NCBI RefSeq assembly: GCF_003349955.1
Contig: NZ_QLKQ01000004.1
Coordinates: forward strand, 62,001-126,000
Length of the DNA: 64,000 bases
Direction of reading: 5' to 3'
Origin: Azospirillum brasilense
Lineage (GTDB): Bacteria; Pseudomonadota; Alphaproteobacteria; Azospirillales; Azospirillaceae
Part shown: positions 1-8,783 of the stretch, in pieces
How positions within the stretch are numbered: position 1 is the first letter of the stretch
Layout of the letters: each line of letters opens with the position of its first letter
Notes under the pieces: model-generated
Seen by the model: the letters and a program-made list of their open reading frames with translations, nothing else
What the model was told of the DNA's origin: nothing
Databases searched by the model: none
Translations under genes and position numbers: made by a program

Positions 1-786
1 GTAGTTGCTGTGGACCTTCGAGACCCTCTTGCCCAGCGCGCCGCGCATGATCAGCCAGAGGATCAGCTCCGCCCCCTGGGCGCCGGCCAGCCGGACCAGA
101 TCGTGGATGGAGTATTTCGCCAGCGCCTCCGGCTCGTCGACGATCTTCTCCAGGCACATCAGGTCGAAGTCCTTGTTGATGAAGCCCGCCCGCTCGCCGT
201 CGAGTTGGTGCGACAGGCCGCCGGTGCCCAGCACGACCACCTTCAGGTCCTTGGGGTAGGACGCCACCGCGCGGCCGATGGCCTCGCCCAGCTTCAGGCA
301 GCGCGCCGGGGTCGGCAGCGGGTGCTGCACCGTGTTGACCGCCACCGGAATGGTGCGGACGGGGCGCTGGGTCTGGTCGGGCCACAGCAGGGCCATCGGC
401 ACGGTGAAGCCGTGGTCCACCGCCATCTCCTGGCAGGAGCAGATGTCGAACTCGTCGTTCACCAGCGATTCGATGATGTGCCAGGACAGCTCCGGATCGC
501 CGGGGTAGGGCGGCAGTGGCTTCAGGCCCCAGCCCTCGTCCTTGTTCTGGTACTCCGGGGCCGCGCCGATGGAGAAGGTCGGCATCTTGTCGAGGAAGAA
601 GTTAAGCCCGTGATCGTTGTAGACCACGATCGCCACGTCCGGCTTGACCTCGGCCAGCCACTCGCGGGCCTTGGGATAGCCGTCGAAGAACGGCTTCCAG
701 TAGGGGTCCTCGAAGAGTTCGTTGGCGATGGCGTTGCCGATCGCGGGAATGTGGGAGGTGGTGACGCCACCGACGATCTTGGCCAT
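1..786 (-). CDS. ligB: Protocatechuate 4,5-dioxygenase beta subunit (3' end cut by window)
   Basis: Catalytic subunit of the cytoplasmic extradiol dioxygenase that opens protocatechuate (often also gallate) between C4 and C5 to give 4-carboxy-2-hydroxymuconate-6-semialdehyde. The ATG is at 786-784 and 262 codons are read before the window edge, so roughly the last 20-40 residues are missing. Visible landmarks are the iron-ligand histidines in TTSHIPAIG (His12) and NDHG (about 59), the catalytic histidine in GTGGLSHQ (about 192) and the third iron ligand, Glu in AQGAEL (about 240). It starts 4 nt after the ligA stop, so the two subunits are probably translationally coupled. It is the last visible gene of the minus-strand lig run. 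Confidence 0.95.
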   Translation of the reverse strand, partial: MAKIVGGVTTSHIPAIGNAIANELFEDPYWKPFFDGYPKAREWLAEVKPDVAIVVYNDHGLNFFLDKMPTFSIGAAPEYQNKDEGWGLKPLPPYPGDPELSWHIIESLVNDEFDICSCQEMAVDHGFTVPMALLWPDQTQRPVRTIPVAVNTVQHPLPTPARCLKLGEAIGRAVASYPKDLKVVVLGTGGLSHQLDGERAGFINKDFDLMCLEKIVDEPEALAKYSIHDLVRLAGAQGAELILWLIMRGALGKRVSKVHSNY

Positions 787-790
787 GGTC

Positions 791-1138
791 TCAGTTCCCC
801 GCCGCCTTGAGCTTCGCCTTGAATTCCTCGACCGTCATGCCGGTCTGCTGCGCGCCGATGTCCTGGACATTCAGGCCGAGCATGCCGATGAACTTGGCGA
901 GGTAGTAGATGTTGCCGCCGGCCGCGAGCAGGGCCAGCGCGTTGCGCTCCCGGATGGCCGTCTTCTGCTCGTCGGTCAGGCCGAACTTGGCGCAGTAGGC
1001 GTCCTCGTCGGCCAGGAATTCCTGCCGGGCCGCGGCCTCGTTGAACGAGTAGCACATCTTGTTGAGCGGATAGCCCTTCATGGCCATCCGGCCGTCGAAG
1101 ATGGTGGTGCCGGGGATCGGCTCGTGGGGTGCGGTCAC
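791..1138 (-). CDS. ligA: Protocatechuate 4,5-dioxygenase alpha subunit
   Basis: Small helical subunit (115 aa) that pairs with LigB and closes over its active site. The GTG at 1138-1136 is chosen because AGGAGG sits a few bases upstream, and it gives the usual LigA N-terminus (PIPGTTIFDG, then the conserved GYPLNKMCYSFN). An upstream extension is open to 1330, but it has no Shine-Dalgarno and overlaps ligI on the same strand. Length and sequence fit stand-alone LigA; it is not fused to LigB as in some gallate dioxygenases. It lies directly before ligB and 41 nt after ligI. Confidence 0.93.
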   Translation of the reverse strand: MTAPHEPIPGTTIFDGRMAMKGYPLNKMCYSFNEAAARQEFLADEDAYCAKFGLTDEQKTAIRERNALALLAAGGNIYYLAKFIGMLGLNVQDIGAQQTGMTVEEFKAKLKAAGN

Positions 1139-1179
1139 GGGTGTTTCCTCCTTTTCGTTTCTGTCGCTCGTTTTTGGGC

Positions 1180-2055
1180 TTATTCGGGCCAGTAAAGCCG
1201 CATCGGGTTGTCGACGAGAAGCGCCTTTTGCTTGGCCTCGTCGGTGGCGATGCGGGGGATGACGTCGACCAGATGCCCGTCGTCGGGCATATGCGAGGTC
1301 ATGTTCGGGTGCGGCCAGTCGGTGCCCCACAGCACGCGGTCGGTGAAGCGGTCGACCAGCAGGCGGGCGAAGGGCACCACGTCGTCGTAGGACGGCGGAC
1401 CCTGGACGCTCAGCCGCTCGGGGCAGCTCACCTTGCTCCAGACCTTCGGGTTCTCGTCCATCAGGGCGACGAACTTCCGGAACTGCGGGTGGTCCACGCC
1501 CTTGGCGATGTCCGGGCGGCCCATATGGTCCACGACGATGGTGGTCGGCAGCTCGCGCAGGAAGGGCGTGAGGTCGTCCAGGTCCGGCGCCTCGAAATAG
1601 ACCACGATGTGCCAGCCGAATTTTGCGATCTTGTCGGCGATGCCGAGGAAGACCGCCTTGGGCGTCGCGTCCACCAGACGCTTGACGAAGTTGAAGCGCA
1701 CCCCGCGCACGCCGGCCTCGTGCAGCTCGGCCAGTTCGCCCTCGGTGATCGAGGGGCCGACGGAGGCGACGCCGCGCGCCAGCCCGTTGGAGGCCCTCAG
1801 CGCGTCGACCAGCGCCCGGTTGTCCTTGCCGTGGCAGGTCGCCTGGACGATGACGTTGCGCGCGAAGCCCAGCTCGTCGCGCAGGGCGAACAGCTTTTCC
1901 TTCGGCGCGTCGCAGGGGGTGTATTTGCGCTCCGGCGCGTAGGGGAAGCGGTCGGCCGGGCCGAAGACGTGGCAGTGGGCGTCCACCGCGCCGGGCGGCG
2001 GCGTGTAGGCCGGCTTGCTCGGGTTCGGGTGGAAGGGACGGTAGTCGGCGTCCAT
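1180..2055 (-). CDS. ligI: 2-pyrone-4,6-dicarboxylate hydrolase
   Basis: Amidohydrolase-fold lactonase (291 aa) that opens 2-pyrone-4,6-dicarboxylate to 4-oxalomesaconate, the step after LigC in the 4,5-cleavage pathway. The sequence shows DAHCHVFGP near residue 24, HMGRPD in the middle and the C-terminal GTDWPHPN with the catalytic aspartate, as expected for the metal-independent LigI group of TIM-barrel amidohydrolases. Length is typical. It sits between ligU and ligA on the minus strand with short gaps, consistent with one operon. A general amidohydrolase_2 assignment is possible on motif alone, but the neighbours make LigI very likely. Confidence 0.93.
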   Translation of the reverse strand: MDADYRPFHPNPSKPAYTPPPGAVDAHCHVFGPADRFPYAPERKYTPCDAPKEKLFALRDELGFARNVIVQATCHGKDNRALVDALRASNGLARGVASVGPSITEGELAELHEAGVRGVRFNFVKRLVDATPKAVFLGIADKIAKFGWHIVVYFEAPDLDDLTPFLRELPTTIVVDHMGRPDIAKGVDHPQFRKFVALMDENPKVWSKVSCPERLSVQGPPSYDDVVPFARLLVDRFTDRVLWGTDWPHPNMTSHMPDDGHLVDVIPRIATDEAKQKALLVDNPMRLYWPE

Positions 2056-2079
2056 GGAAGGCTCCCTTCGGGGAAAAAA

Positions 2080-3138
2080 TCAGTCGGCGTAGACGGTGCC
2101 GTCGAACAGCTTGCGGGCGGTGCGCAGCAGGGCGGCGCGGGTCACCGTTCCGGAGCCGTCGAGGTCGAGGACCACGGTCATCTCGCCGGTCGGGTGCTCG
2201 ACGCTCAGCGTCCGGGTGGCGCCGTCGGGGACCACGGCGAGCGCCGCGGCGGGGGAGCCCGCCAGCGCGCAGGCGGTGGCGACGCTGACCGCGCCGAGCA
2301 CGCCGATGGAGGCGTGGCAGCGGTGCGGGATGAAGGTCCGGGTGGAGATCGCCCCGCCGTTGGCCGGCGCGCTGACCAGGGTCATCTTCGGCACCGACTT
2401 GTCCGTCACGTCGCCCAGATTCATCCGCGGTCCGGCCTGCCGCCGGATCGATTCCAGCCGGGCCTTCAGCGCCGCGTTGCCGTCCAGCTCTTCCCGCGTC
2501 TCGTCACCGCGCACGCCGAGGTCGGCGGCGCGCAGCACCACCACCGGCATGCCGTTGTCGATGCAGGTGACCGGAACGCCGTCGATGACGTCCACCACGT
2601 TGCCCGTCGGCAGCAGCGCCCCGCAGGAGGAGCCGGCGGTGTCGCGGAACTCGATGGGGATCGCCGCCGCCGTGCCGGGCACGCCGTCGATGCGCGCCTC
2701 GCCCCGGTAGGTGACCGCCCCGCCCGGCGTCGGCACGCTCGCCACCGCCACCTGCCCGGTGTTCTCCATGTGGATGGTCACCGGCGTCACGCCGTCGCGG
2801 GCGGCGACGAGGCCGCGCTCGATGGCGAAGGGGCCGACGCCGGCCAGGATGTTGCCGCAGTTCTGGGCGTCGGTGACGATGGCCTTGTCCACGAACACCT
2901 GAAGGAACAGGTAGTCCACGTCCACGCCCGGCCGTTCCGACCGGCGCACCACCGCCACCTTGGAGGTCAGCGGGTCGGCGCCGCCCATCCCGTCGATCTG
3001 GCGCGGGTCGGGCGAGCCCATCACCCGCAACAGGAAGGCGTCGCGCGCCGCCGTGCCGGACGGCAGGTCGTCGGCCAGGAAATACCCGCCCTTGGAGGTC
3101 CCGCCGCGCATCCACAGGCAGCGCACGCCGTCAGACAT
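2080..3138 (-). CDS. ligU: 4-oxalomesaconate tautomerase (PrpF family)
   Basis: PrpF/DUF453-family isomerase of 352 aa, in this pathway the tautomerase/isomerase of 4-oxalomesaconate (called LigU or GalD), which prepares the substrate for GalB. The N-terminus [18 protein letters not shown] contains the family hallmark MRGGTSKG, and the second half-domain carries the matching CGNIL and SIGVLGAV segments of the duplicated diaminopimelate-epimerase-like fold. Its start overlaps the 3' end of ligK by 8 nt, pointing to translational coupling. A role as an aconitate isomerase (PrpF) is the family alternative, but there is no methylcitrate cycle gene nearby. Confidence 0.9.
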   Translation of the reverse strand: MSDGVRCLWMRGGTSKGGYFLADDLPSGTAARDAFLLRVMGSPDPRQIDGMGGADPLTSKVAVVRRSERPGVDVDYLFLQVFVDKAIVTDAQNCGNILAGVGPFAIERGLVAARDGVTPVTIHMENTGQVAVASVPTPGGAVTYRGEARIDGVPGTAAAIPIEFRDTAGSSCGALLPTGNVVDVIDGVPVTCIDNGMPVVVLRAADLGVRGDETREELDGNAALKARLESIRRQAGPRMNLGDVTDKSVPKMTLVSAPANGGAISTRTFIPHRCHASIGVLGAVSVATACALAGSPAAALAVVPDGATRTLSVEHPTGEMTVVLDLDGSGTVTRAALLRTARKLFDGTVYAD

Positions 3139-3802
3139 AGCGCAGCCCCTTCGCGGCGAGCGGACCGCGCATGCCGTAGAGGTCGAGGCCGAGTTCGCCG
3201 GCGGCGAGCCGCGCCCGCTTCTCCTCCTCCTTGGCCAGCCGGTCCCGCGCCTTCGCCAGCACGTCGGCGGCCTCCTCGCGGCGGACCACGCAGACGCCGT
3301 CGTCGTCCGCGACGATCACGTCGCCGGGATTCACCAGGGCGCCCGCGCAGACCACCGGCACGTTGACCGAGCCCAGCGTCTCCTTCACCGTGCCCTGCGC
3401 GCAGACCGTGCGGGACCAGACCGGGAAGCCCATGTCGGTCAGCGTCCGGACGTCGCGCACCCCGGCGTCGATGACCAGGCCGGCGCAGCCGCGCGCCTTG
3501 GCCGAGGTCGCCAGCAGGTCACCGAAATAGCCGGCATCCGACGGCGAGGTGGTGGCGAGCACCAGGACGTCGCCGGGCGTCACCTGCTCGATGGCGACGT
3601 GGAGCATCCAGTTGTCGGCCGGCGGGGCCAGCACGGTCACCGCCGAGGCCGCGAGCTGGGCCCCCGGATAGATCGGGCGGAGGGCGGAGGCCAGCAGGCC
3701 CTTGCGGCCCTGCGCCTCGTGCACGGTGGCGACGCCGCAGTCGGCGAGACCGGCGATCACCGCCGGGTCGGCCCGTTCGATGGTTTGGACGACGACGTTC
3801 AT
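3131..3802 (-). CDS. ligK: 4-carboxy-4-hydroxy-2-oxoadipate aldolase
   Basis: RraA-like class II aldolase (223 aa from the ATG at 3802) that splits 4-carboxy-4-hydroxy-2-oxoadipate into pyruvate and oxaloacetate, and usually also decarboxylates oxaloacetate; the last step of the 4,5-cleavage pathway (LigK/GalC/ProA). Visible features are the [14 protein letters not shown]-terminal segment, the central [13 protein letters not shown], and [11 protein letters not shown], whose Arg-Asp lines the metal site. The start is GTG 3805 or ATG 3802; both overlap the galB stop (TGA 3804-3802), so initiation is tightly coupled to galB translation. It also overlaps ligU downstream. Confidence 0.92.
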   Translation of the reverse strand: MNVVVQTIERADPAVIAGLADCGVATVHEAQGRKGLLASALRPIYPGAQLAASAVTVLAPPADNWMLHVAIEQVTPGDVLVLATTSPSDAGYFGDLLATSAKARGCAGLVIDAGVRDVRTLTDMGFPVWSRTVCAQGTVKETLGSVNVPVVCAGALVNPGDVIVADDDGVCVVRREEAADVLAKARDRLAKEEEKRARLAAGELGLDLYGMRGPLAAKGLRYV

Positions 3803-4536
3803 CACAGCTCATCCACGGTGCGGGGATAGACCGACTGGAAGCCTTCGGCGTAGCGGGCGTTGCGCCCGCCGGCCTGCCCGCCGGAGTTGCGGCGGAAGTG
3901 GTTGCCGCGGTTCTGCGCCAGGTTGGTGTAATAATCCCAGAGATGCTCCTGCCCGGCCATGCATTCGATGGCGGCGCGCTTGTTGTCCCACACCTCGGTG
4001 ATGTCGAGGAAGACGTCCGGCTTCCAGCCCATCTGCTCGGTCTGGTGCGGCTCGAACAGGTAGAGCTGCGGCGCGCCGAGCACCTTCTGGCCCGGATTGT
4101 GGCCCCAGGCCTGGGCGATCATCCGGCATTCCATCAGGACCTTGGTCGCGTAGGAATGGTCGGTGTTGTAGGGATCGTAGTGCGAGTGGCTCATCAGGAA
4201 GGCCGGCTGCACCTTGCGGATCACGTCGACCAGACGGAACTTGGCCTCGCGGTCGATCTCCAGCGGGTAGTCGCCCAGGTCGAAGAACTGGATGTCGTGG
4301 GCGTTTAGCGCCTTGGCGGCGGCCTCGGCCTCCTTGCGGCGCTCCGTCTTCACATGCTCCAGCGTGCAGCCGTCCTGCTTCCACAGCTTGGCGGACTCGC
4401 CGCGCTCGCCGTAGGACAGGCAGACGATGGTGACCTCGTAACCCTTCTTCTGATGCAGCGCGATGGCGCCGCCGGCGCGCCACACGAAATCCGCCGAGTG
4501 GGCGCTGAGCACCAGCGCTCTTTTGTTCTGTGCCAT
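3802..4536 (-). CDS. galB: 4-oxalomesaconate hydratase, PIG-L/LmbE type
   Basis: Zinc-dependent PIG-L-fold protein (244 aa) that in this pathway hydrates 4-oxalomesaconate to 4-carboxy-4-hydroxy-2-oxoadipate, replacing the unrelated LigJ. The N-terminus [22 protein letters not shown] carries [12 protein letters not shown] in place of the common AHPDDE zinc motif of de-N-acetylases, and [15 protein letters not shown] supplies the later histidines; both are GalB-like. The ATG at 4536 is preferred over an upstream in-frame ATG (4566) because a GGGAG-type site precedes it and the family starts here. It is first of the six minus-strand lig genes, facing ligC. Confidence 0.9.
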   Translation of the reverse strand: MAQNKRALVLSAHSADFVWRAGGAIALHQKKGYEVTIVCLSYGERGESAKLWKQDGCTLEHVKTERRKEAEAAAKALNAHDIQFFDLGDYPLEIDREAKFRLVDVIRKVQPAFLMSHSHYDPYNTDHSYATKVLMECRMIAQAWGHNPGQKVLGAPQLYLFEPHQTEQMGWKPDVFLDITEVWDNKRAAIECMAGQEHLWDYYTNLAQNRGNHFRRNSGGQAGGRNARYAEGFQSVYPRTVDEL

Positions 4537-5009
4537 GAATGTCCGCTCCCAGTCTGGGCATTCCAATTCCGATGGCCCATCATCCGCCGGTCCGGTGGCA
4601 AATCCTATTTCGAACTCCCTTCCTTACCATTTGGTTTTGCTATAGACGCGTTTTTCGGTCGGGCCTCGCCATGGGATGCCGGGCGCGGGGACATCTCCGA
4701 GGGTGATACGAAGATGTCGCGTCGGGCGTAATCTCATGTCGAATCATGGGGATGCAACATACGGGGCTGTGCTCGAAAGCGCGTTGACGGGTAAGGAAAG
4801 GGCTATGTTACCGCCGCCTCGGCGGGGCTCCTTCCCCGCCGGTTAGGCTTATCGCTATTCAAAAAACAAATGGGCTCTTCGACGAACGAATTTCCTCGGC
4901 GACGGGCGGGATGATACCCATTCGATCATGAGGGATTAAGGAGCGAGGAGCCGGACCCGCCGCTGCGGGGGGCTCCCGGCCCAGACAAGGGATTTCGGGA
5001 GAGGACGCG
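4537..5009. promoter_or_regulatory. Divergent control region between galB and ligC
   Basis: A 473-nt gene-free stretch between the two divergent arms of the protocatechuate pathway, so it should hold both promoters. I see a GGTAAGGAAGGG element on the minus strand (4628-4617) and almost the same element, GGTAAGGAAAGGG, on the plus strand (4790-4802), each pointing toward its own operon. A TTGACG at 4784-4789 is followed by TATGTT at 4804-4809, but the 14-nt spacer is too short for a confident sigma-70 call. No regulator gene adjoins this region, so any LysR or IclR controller must be encoded elsewhere. Confidence 0.5.
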
Positions 5010-5957
5010 ATGAGGATTTGTGTGGCGGGGGCCGCGGGCGCCTTCGGCGTGAAGCATCTGGAGGCGGTCGCCGCCATCGACGGCGTCGAGGTGGTGTCGG
5101 TGGTCGGCGGCGAGCCGGACGACATCGAGGGCTTCGCCAAGGCGCGCGGCATTCCGCATTGGACCAAGGATCTGGCCGAGAGCCTGGAGCGGACCGACGT
5201 GGAGGCGGTGATCCTCGCCACCCCGACGCCGGTGCACGCCACCCAGGCGATCCAGTGCCTGGAGGCCGGCAAGCATGTGCTGGTGGAAATCCCGATGGCC
5301 GACAGTCTGGCCGACGCGGAGCGGCTGGTCGCGGCGCAGCGGGCCAGCGGTCTGGTCGCCATGGCCGGGCACACGCGGCGCTTCAACCCCAGCCACCAGT
5401 GGATCCGCAACCGGATCCAGGCGGGGGAGCTGACGATCCAGCAGATGGACGTGCAGACCTACTTCTTCCGCCGCTCCAACATGAACGCGCTGGGCAAGCC
5501 GCGCACCTGGACCGACCATCTGCTGTGGCATCACGCCTGCCACACGGTGGACCTGTTCCAGTACCAGACCGGCGAGGTCGCCAGCCAGGTGCACGCCCTG
5601 CAGGGGCCGGCTCACCCGCAGCTGGGCATCGCCATGGACATGAGCATCGGCATGAAGGTGCCGTCCGGGGCGATCTGCACCCTGTCGCTGTCCTTCAACA
5701 ACGACGGGCCGCTGGGCACCTTCTTCCGCTACATCTGCGATAATGGGACCTACATCGCCCGCTACGACGATCTGTACGACGGCAAGGACAACAAGATCGA
5801 CCTCAGCGGCCTCACCGTGTCGACCAACGGCATCGAGCTGATCGACCGCGAGTTCTTCGCCGCCATCCGCGACGGGCGCGAGCCCAACGCCAGCGTGGCG
5901 CAGTGCCTGCCGGCCATGCGGACGCTCGACCGGCTGGAAAAATCGCTCAACGCCTGA
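5010..5957 (+). CDS. ligC: 4-carboxy-2-hydroxymuconate-6-semialdehyde dehydrogenase
   Basis: NADP-dependent Gfo/Idh/MocA-fold oxidoreductase (315 aa) that oxidises the hemiacetal form of the LigAB ring-cleavage product to 2-pyrone-4,6-dicarboxylate. The Rossmann start MRICVAGAAGAFGVKHLE gives the GxxGxxG turn, EAGKHVLVEIPMADS is the conserved E-K-P-like loop (isoleucine-proline here), and the C-terminal half carries the HLLWHHACHTVDLF substrate/dimer segment typical of LigC. GGGAGAGGA precedes the ATG. It is the only pathway enzyme on the plus strand and leads into the transporter genes. Confidence 0.93.
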   Translation: MRICVAGAAGAFGVKHLEAVAAIDGVEVVSVVGGEPDDIEGFAKARGIPHWTKDLAESLERTDVEAVILATPTPVHATQAIQCLEAGKHVLVEIPMADSLADAERLVAAQRASGLVAMAGHTRRFNPSHQWIRNRIQAGELTIQQMDVQTYFFRRSNMNALGKPRTWTDHLLWHHACHTVDLFQYQTGEVASQVHALQGPAHPQLGIAMDMSIGMKVPSGAICTLSLSFNNDGPLGTFFRYICDNGTYIARYDDLYDGKDNKIDLSGLTVSTNGIELIDREFFAAIRDGREPNASVAQCLPAMRTLDRLEKSLNA

Positions 5958-6085
5958 CCGGGGAACGCGTCGCCAGCCCCACAGCCCCAGCCTTATGGTT
6001 GCTTGGGGCCGCAATTCCCAAAAAAACAAAAGACGGGACGCAAAACAAAAAACGCCCCGTGACGAGTCCCCCGAGGAGGAAACCC

Positions 6086-7450
6086 ATGCCAACCACGCGC
6101 AGCGTCGACGTCCAAGCCTTTCTCAACGAGCACCCTTTCTCGCGATACCAGTGGCTGGTGTTCGCGCTGTGCTTCTTCATCGTCCTGCTGGACGGCTTCG
6201 ACACGGCGGCCATCGGCTACATCGCCCCGTCTCTGACGACGGAGTGGGGCATCGCGCGGCCGGCGCTGGCGCCGGTGCTGAGCGCCGCGCTGTTCGGGCT
6301 GGCCTTCGGCGCCCTGTCCGCCGGGCCCCTGGCCGACCGCTTCGGCCGCAAGGCGATCCTGATCGGCTCGGTGCTGGTCATCGGCGCTGCCTGTCTGGCC
6401 TCCGCCTTCTCGGGCAACCTGGACCAGCTCGTCATGCTGCGCTTCGTCACCGGGCTCGGGCTGGGGGCGGCGATGCCCAACGCCGTCACGCTGATGAGCG
6501 AATATTGCCCGGAGGGGCGGCGCGCCATGGTCACCAACGCCATGTTCTGCGGCTTCCCGCTCGGCGCGGCCTTCGGCGGCTTCCTTGCCGCCTGGATGAT
6601 CCCGCTGTGGGGCTGGCGCAGCGTGCTGGTGCTGGGCGGGATCGCGCCGCTGGTCCTGGCGGCGGTGCTGCTGGTTCTGCTGCCGGAATCGGTCCGCTAC
6701 ATGGTCGCCCACAACCACCCGGTGGAGCGCATCCGCGCCGTGCTGCGCCGCATCTCCGAGACGGCGGCCGGGGCGTCCGGCTTCGTGATGACCGAGAAGG
6801 CCCCGGCGACCAAGACGCGGAACGGCATCGCGGTCGTGCTGTCGCGCGGTTATCTGGTCGGCTCGGTGATGCTGTGGGTCGCCTACTTCATGGGGCTGGT
6901 GATCTTCTACGCGCTGATCAACTGGATGCCGATCCTGTTCAAGGACGCCGGGCTGGCGCCGCGCGACGCCGCGCTGATCGCCGCGCTGTTCCCGCTGGGC
7001 GGCGTCGGGGCCATCCTGTCGGGCTGGCTGATGGACCGCTTCAACGCCAACCGGATCATCGCCTTCGGCTTCGTGCTGACCTACGGCGCGGTCTACGCCA
7101 TCGGGCAGGTCGCCGGGAATGTCGGGCTGCTGGTGGTCACGGTCTTCGCGGCGGGCACCATCATGAACACCGCCCAGACCTCGCTGCCGGCGCTGGCCGC
7201 CAGCTTCTACCCGACCCACGGGCGGGCCACCGGCGTGGCCTGGATGCTGGGGCTGGGCCGCTTCGGCGGGATCGGCGGCTCGTTCCTGGTGGCCGAGCTG
7301 GCCCGCCAACAGCTCGACTTCACCAGCATCTTCGCCATCGTCGCCGTTCCGGGTCTGGTCGCCGCCCTGGCCCTGCTGGTCAAGCAGTTCGTCCATCCCG
7401 AGGACCGGTCGAGCGGCACGGGCCGGACCGTCGAAGCCCTGGGGCATTGA
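6086..7450 (+). CDS. Aromatic acid:H+ symporter, MFS (PcaK/GalP-like)
   Basis: Twelve-helix major-facilitator permease (454 aa) of the aromatic acid:H+ symporter type, probably importing protocatechuate, gallate or a related hydroxybenzoate. The first helix carries LDGFDTAAIGYIAPSL, the signature acidic motif of the AAHS group, and the 2-3 loop has GPLADRFGRKAILIG. The start at 6086 is taken from the GAGGAGGAAACCC ribosome site; an open extension back to 5903 overlaps ligC. It lies 128 nt after ligC, likely in the same transcript. Exact substrate cannot be read from sequence. Confidence 0.88.
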   Translation: MPTTRSVDVQAFLNEHPFSRYQWLVFALCFFIVLLDGFDTAAIGYIAPSLTTEWGIARPALAPVLSAALFGLAFGALSAGPLADRFGRKAILIGSVLVIGAACLASAFSGNLDQLVMLRFVTGLGLGAAMPNAVTLMSEYCPEGRRAMVTNAMFCGFPLGAAFGGFLAAWMIPLWGWRSVLVLGGIAPLVLAAVLLVLLPESVRYMVAHNHPVERIRAVLRRISETAAGASGFVMTEKAPATKTRNGIAVVLSRGYLVGSVMLWVAYFMGLVIFYALINWMPILFKDAGLAPRDAALIAALFPLGGVGAILSGWLMDRFNANRIIAFGFVLTYGAVYAIGQVAGNVGLLVVTVFAAGTIMNTAQTSLPALAASFYPTHGRATGVAWMLGLGRFGGIGGSFLVAELARQQLDFTSIFAIVAVPGLVAALALLVKQFVHPEDRSSGTGRTVEALGH

Positions 7451-7541
7451 ACGTCCGCCCCTGGCCCAGACCCTGACAACACCAAGGCGCCCCCGAATCA
7501 ACGACGAAAAAGCACGGGGGCTTTCAAAACGAGGAGGAAAC

Positions 7542-8726
7542 ATGTCCGGAACATTTCGCAAGGCCCTGCTGGGCACCGTTTTCGTCTGCGCCTTGAACGC
7601 CGGTTCGGCCTGGGCCGACACGATCAAGGTCGGGGTGATCGCGCCGTTCTCCGGCCCCTTCGCCACGGTCGGCCAGACCTTCAAGCAGGCCATCGAGGTC
7701 TATCAGGCCCAGCATGGCAAGACGGTCGCCGGCAACACGGTGGAGTTCGTCTACAAGGACCTCGACCAGGCCAACCCGGCGCAGAGCAAGGCCCTGGCCC
7801 AGGAGCTGGTGGTCAAGGAGAAGGTCGGCTACCTCGCCGGCTTCTTCTTCACGCCGGACGCGCTGGCGGTCGCCCCGCTGATCGACGAGGCGAACATCCC
7901 CTGCGTGATCTTCAACGCCGCGACCTCGGCCATCACTGAGAAGTCGCCGCGTTACGTCCGCACCTCCTTCACCCTGTGGCAGAACACCGTGCCGCTGGCC
8001 GAGCACGTCGCCAAGCAGGGCATCCGCAAGGTGGCCACCGCGGTCAGCGACTACGGCCCCGGCATCGACGGCGAGACCGCCTTCAAGCAGACCTTCGAGA
8101 AGGCCGGCGGCAAGGTCGTCGACAGCATCCGCATGCCGCTGAAGTCCACAGACTTCGCCCCCTTCATGCAGCGCATCAAGGATTCCGGGGCGGAGGCCAT
8201 CTACGCCTTCCTGCCCGCCGGCCCGACGACGCTGGGCTTCGCCCGCGCCTTCAGCGACACCGGCCTGAAAGCGGCGGGGATCAAGTTCTTCGGTCCCGGC
8301 GACATCACGCAGGAACCGGACCTGCCGGTGCTCGGCGACGCGGCGGTCGGCATCACCACGACCTTCAACTACAGCCAGGCCCACGACTCCGACCTGAACC
8401 GCCAGTTCCTTGCCAAGCACAAGGAGCTGTTCGGCTCGTCCGACATCGTCACCTTCACCTCGGTCGGCGCCTATGACGGCGCGCATGTCATCTACCGCAT
8501 GGTCGAGGCGACGGGCGGCAAGAGCGACGGGGCGAAGGCGGTGGCGGCGGTCAAGGGCATGGCCTGGGAAAGCCCGCGCGGGCCGGTGCGGATCGACCCC
8601 GAGTCCCGCCACGTCACCCAGACCATCTACCTGCGCGTGACCGAGCGCAAGGACGGCAAATTGCAGAACACCGAGGTCGCCGGCTTCCCCGACCAGCCCG
8701 ACTACGGCTTCAAGGCCGGCAAGTAA
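7542..8726 (+). CDS. Branched-chain-type ABC substrate-binding protein
   Basis: Periplasmic solute-binding protein (394 aa, Peripla_BP_6/LivK fold). Residues 1-25 form a Sec signal peptide ending SAWA-DT, and the mature part starts IKVGVIAPFSGPFATVGQ, the usual entry of this family. Members of the group bind branched-chain amino acids, amides or aromatic carboxylates; next to a lig pathway an aromatic ligand is the more likely guess. AGGAGGAAAC precedes the ATG. It is first of a five-gene ABC set and is followed by a strong hairpin (8738-8763), which could keep its level above that of the permeases. Confidence 0.9.
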   Translation: MSGTFRKALLGTVFVCALNAGSAWADTIKVGVIAPFSGPFATVGQTFKQAIEVYQAQHGKTVAGNTVEFVYKDLDQANPAQSKALAQELVVKEKVGYLAGFFFTPDALAVAPLIDEANIPCVIFNAATSAITEKSPRYVRTSFTLWQNTVPLAEHVAKQGIRKVATAVSDYGPGIDGETAFKQTFEKAGGKVVDSIRMPLKSTDFAPFMQRIKDSGAEAIYAFLPAGPTTLGFARAFSDTGLKAAGIKFFGPGDITQEPDLPVLGDAAVGITTTFNYSQAHDSDLNRQFLAKHKELFGSSDIVTFTSVGAYDGAHVIYRMVEATGGKSDGAKAVAAVKGMAWESPRGPVRIDPESRHVTQTIYLRVTERKDGKLQNTEVAGFPDQPDYGFKAGK

Positions 8727-8737
8727 GGTCCATCGAC

Positions 8738-8763
8738 GGCCCCTTCCTCCAAGGGAAGGGGCC
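8738..8763 (+). terminator. Intercistronic hairpin after the binding-protein gene
   Basis: GGCCCCTTCC (8738-8747) pairs perfectly with GGAAGGGGCC (8754-8763) around a six-base loop, directly after the binding-protein stop. There is no T-run, so it is better seen as an attenuator or mRNA-stability hairpin than as a full terminator; the downstream permease genes follow at once. Confidence 0.6.
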
Positions 8764-8783
8764 CGTCCGCGCTGGAGTTCCTG

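Noticed and set aside
1129..3366. A 745-codon plus-strand open frame over ligI, ligU and ligK
   Set aside because: Antisense shadow; His/Arg/Gly-rich translation without a recognisable fold.
4784..4809. Sigma-70 promoter TTGACG...TATGTT for ligC
   Set aside because: Spacer is 14 nt, outside the normal 16-18, so it was mentioned but not called as a promoter.
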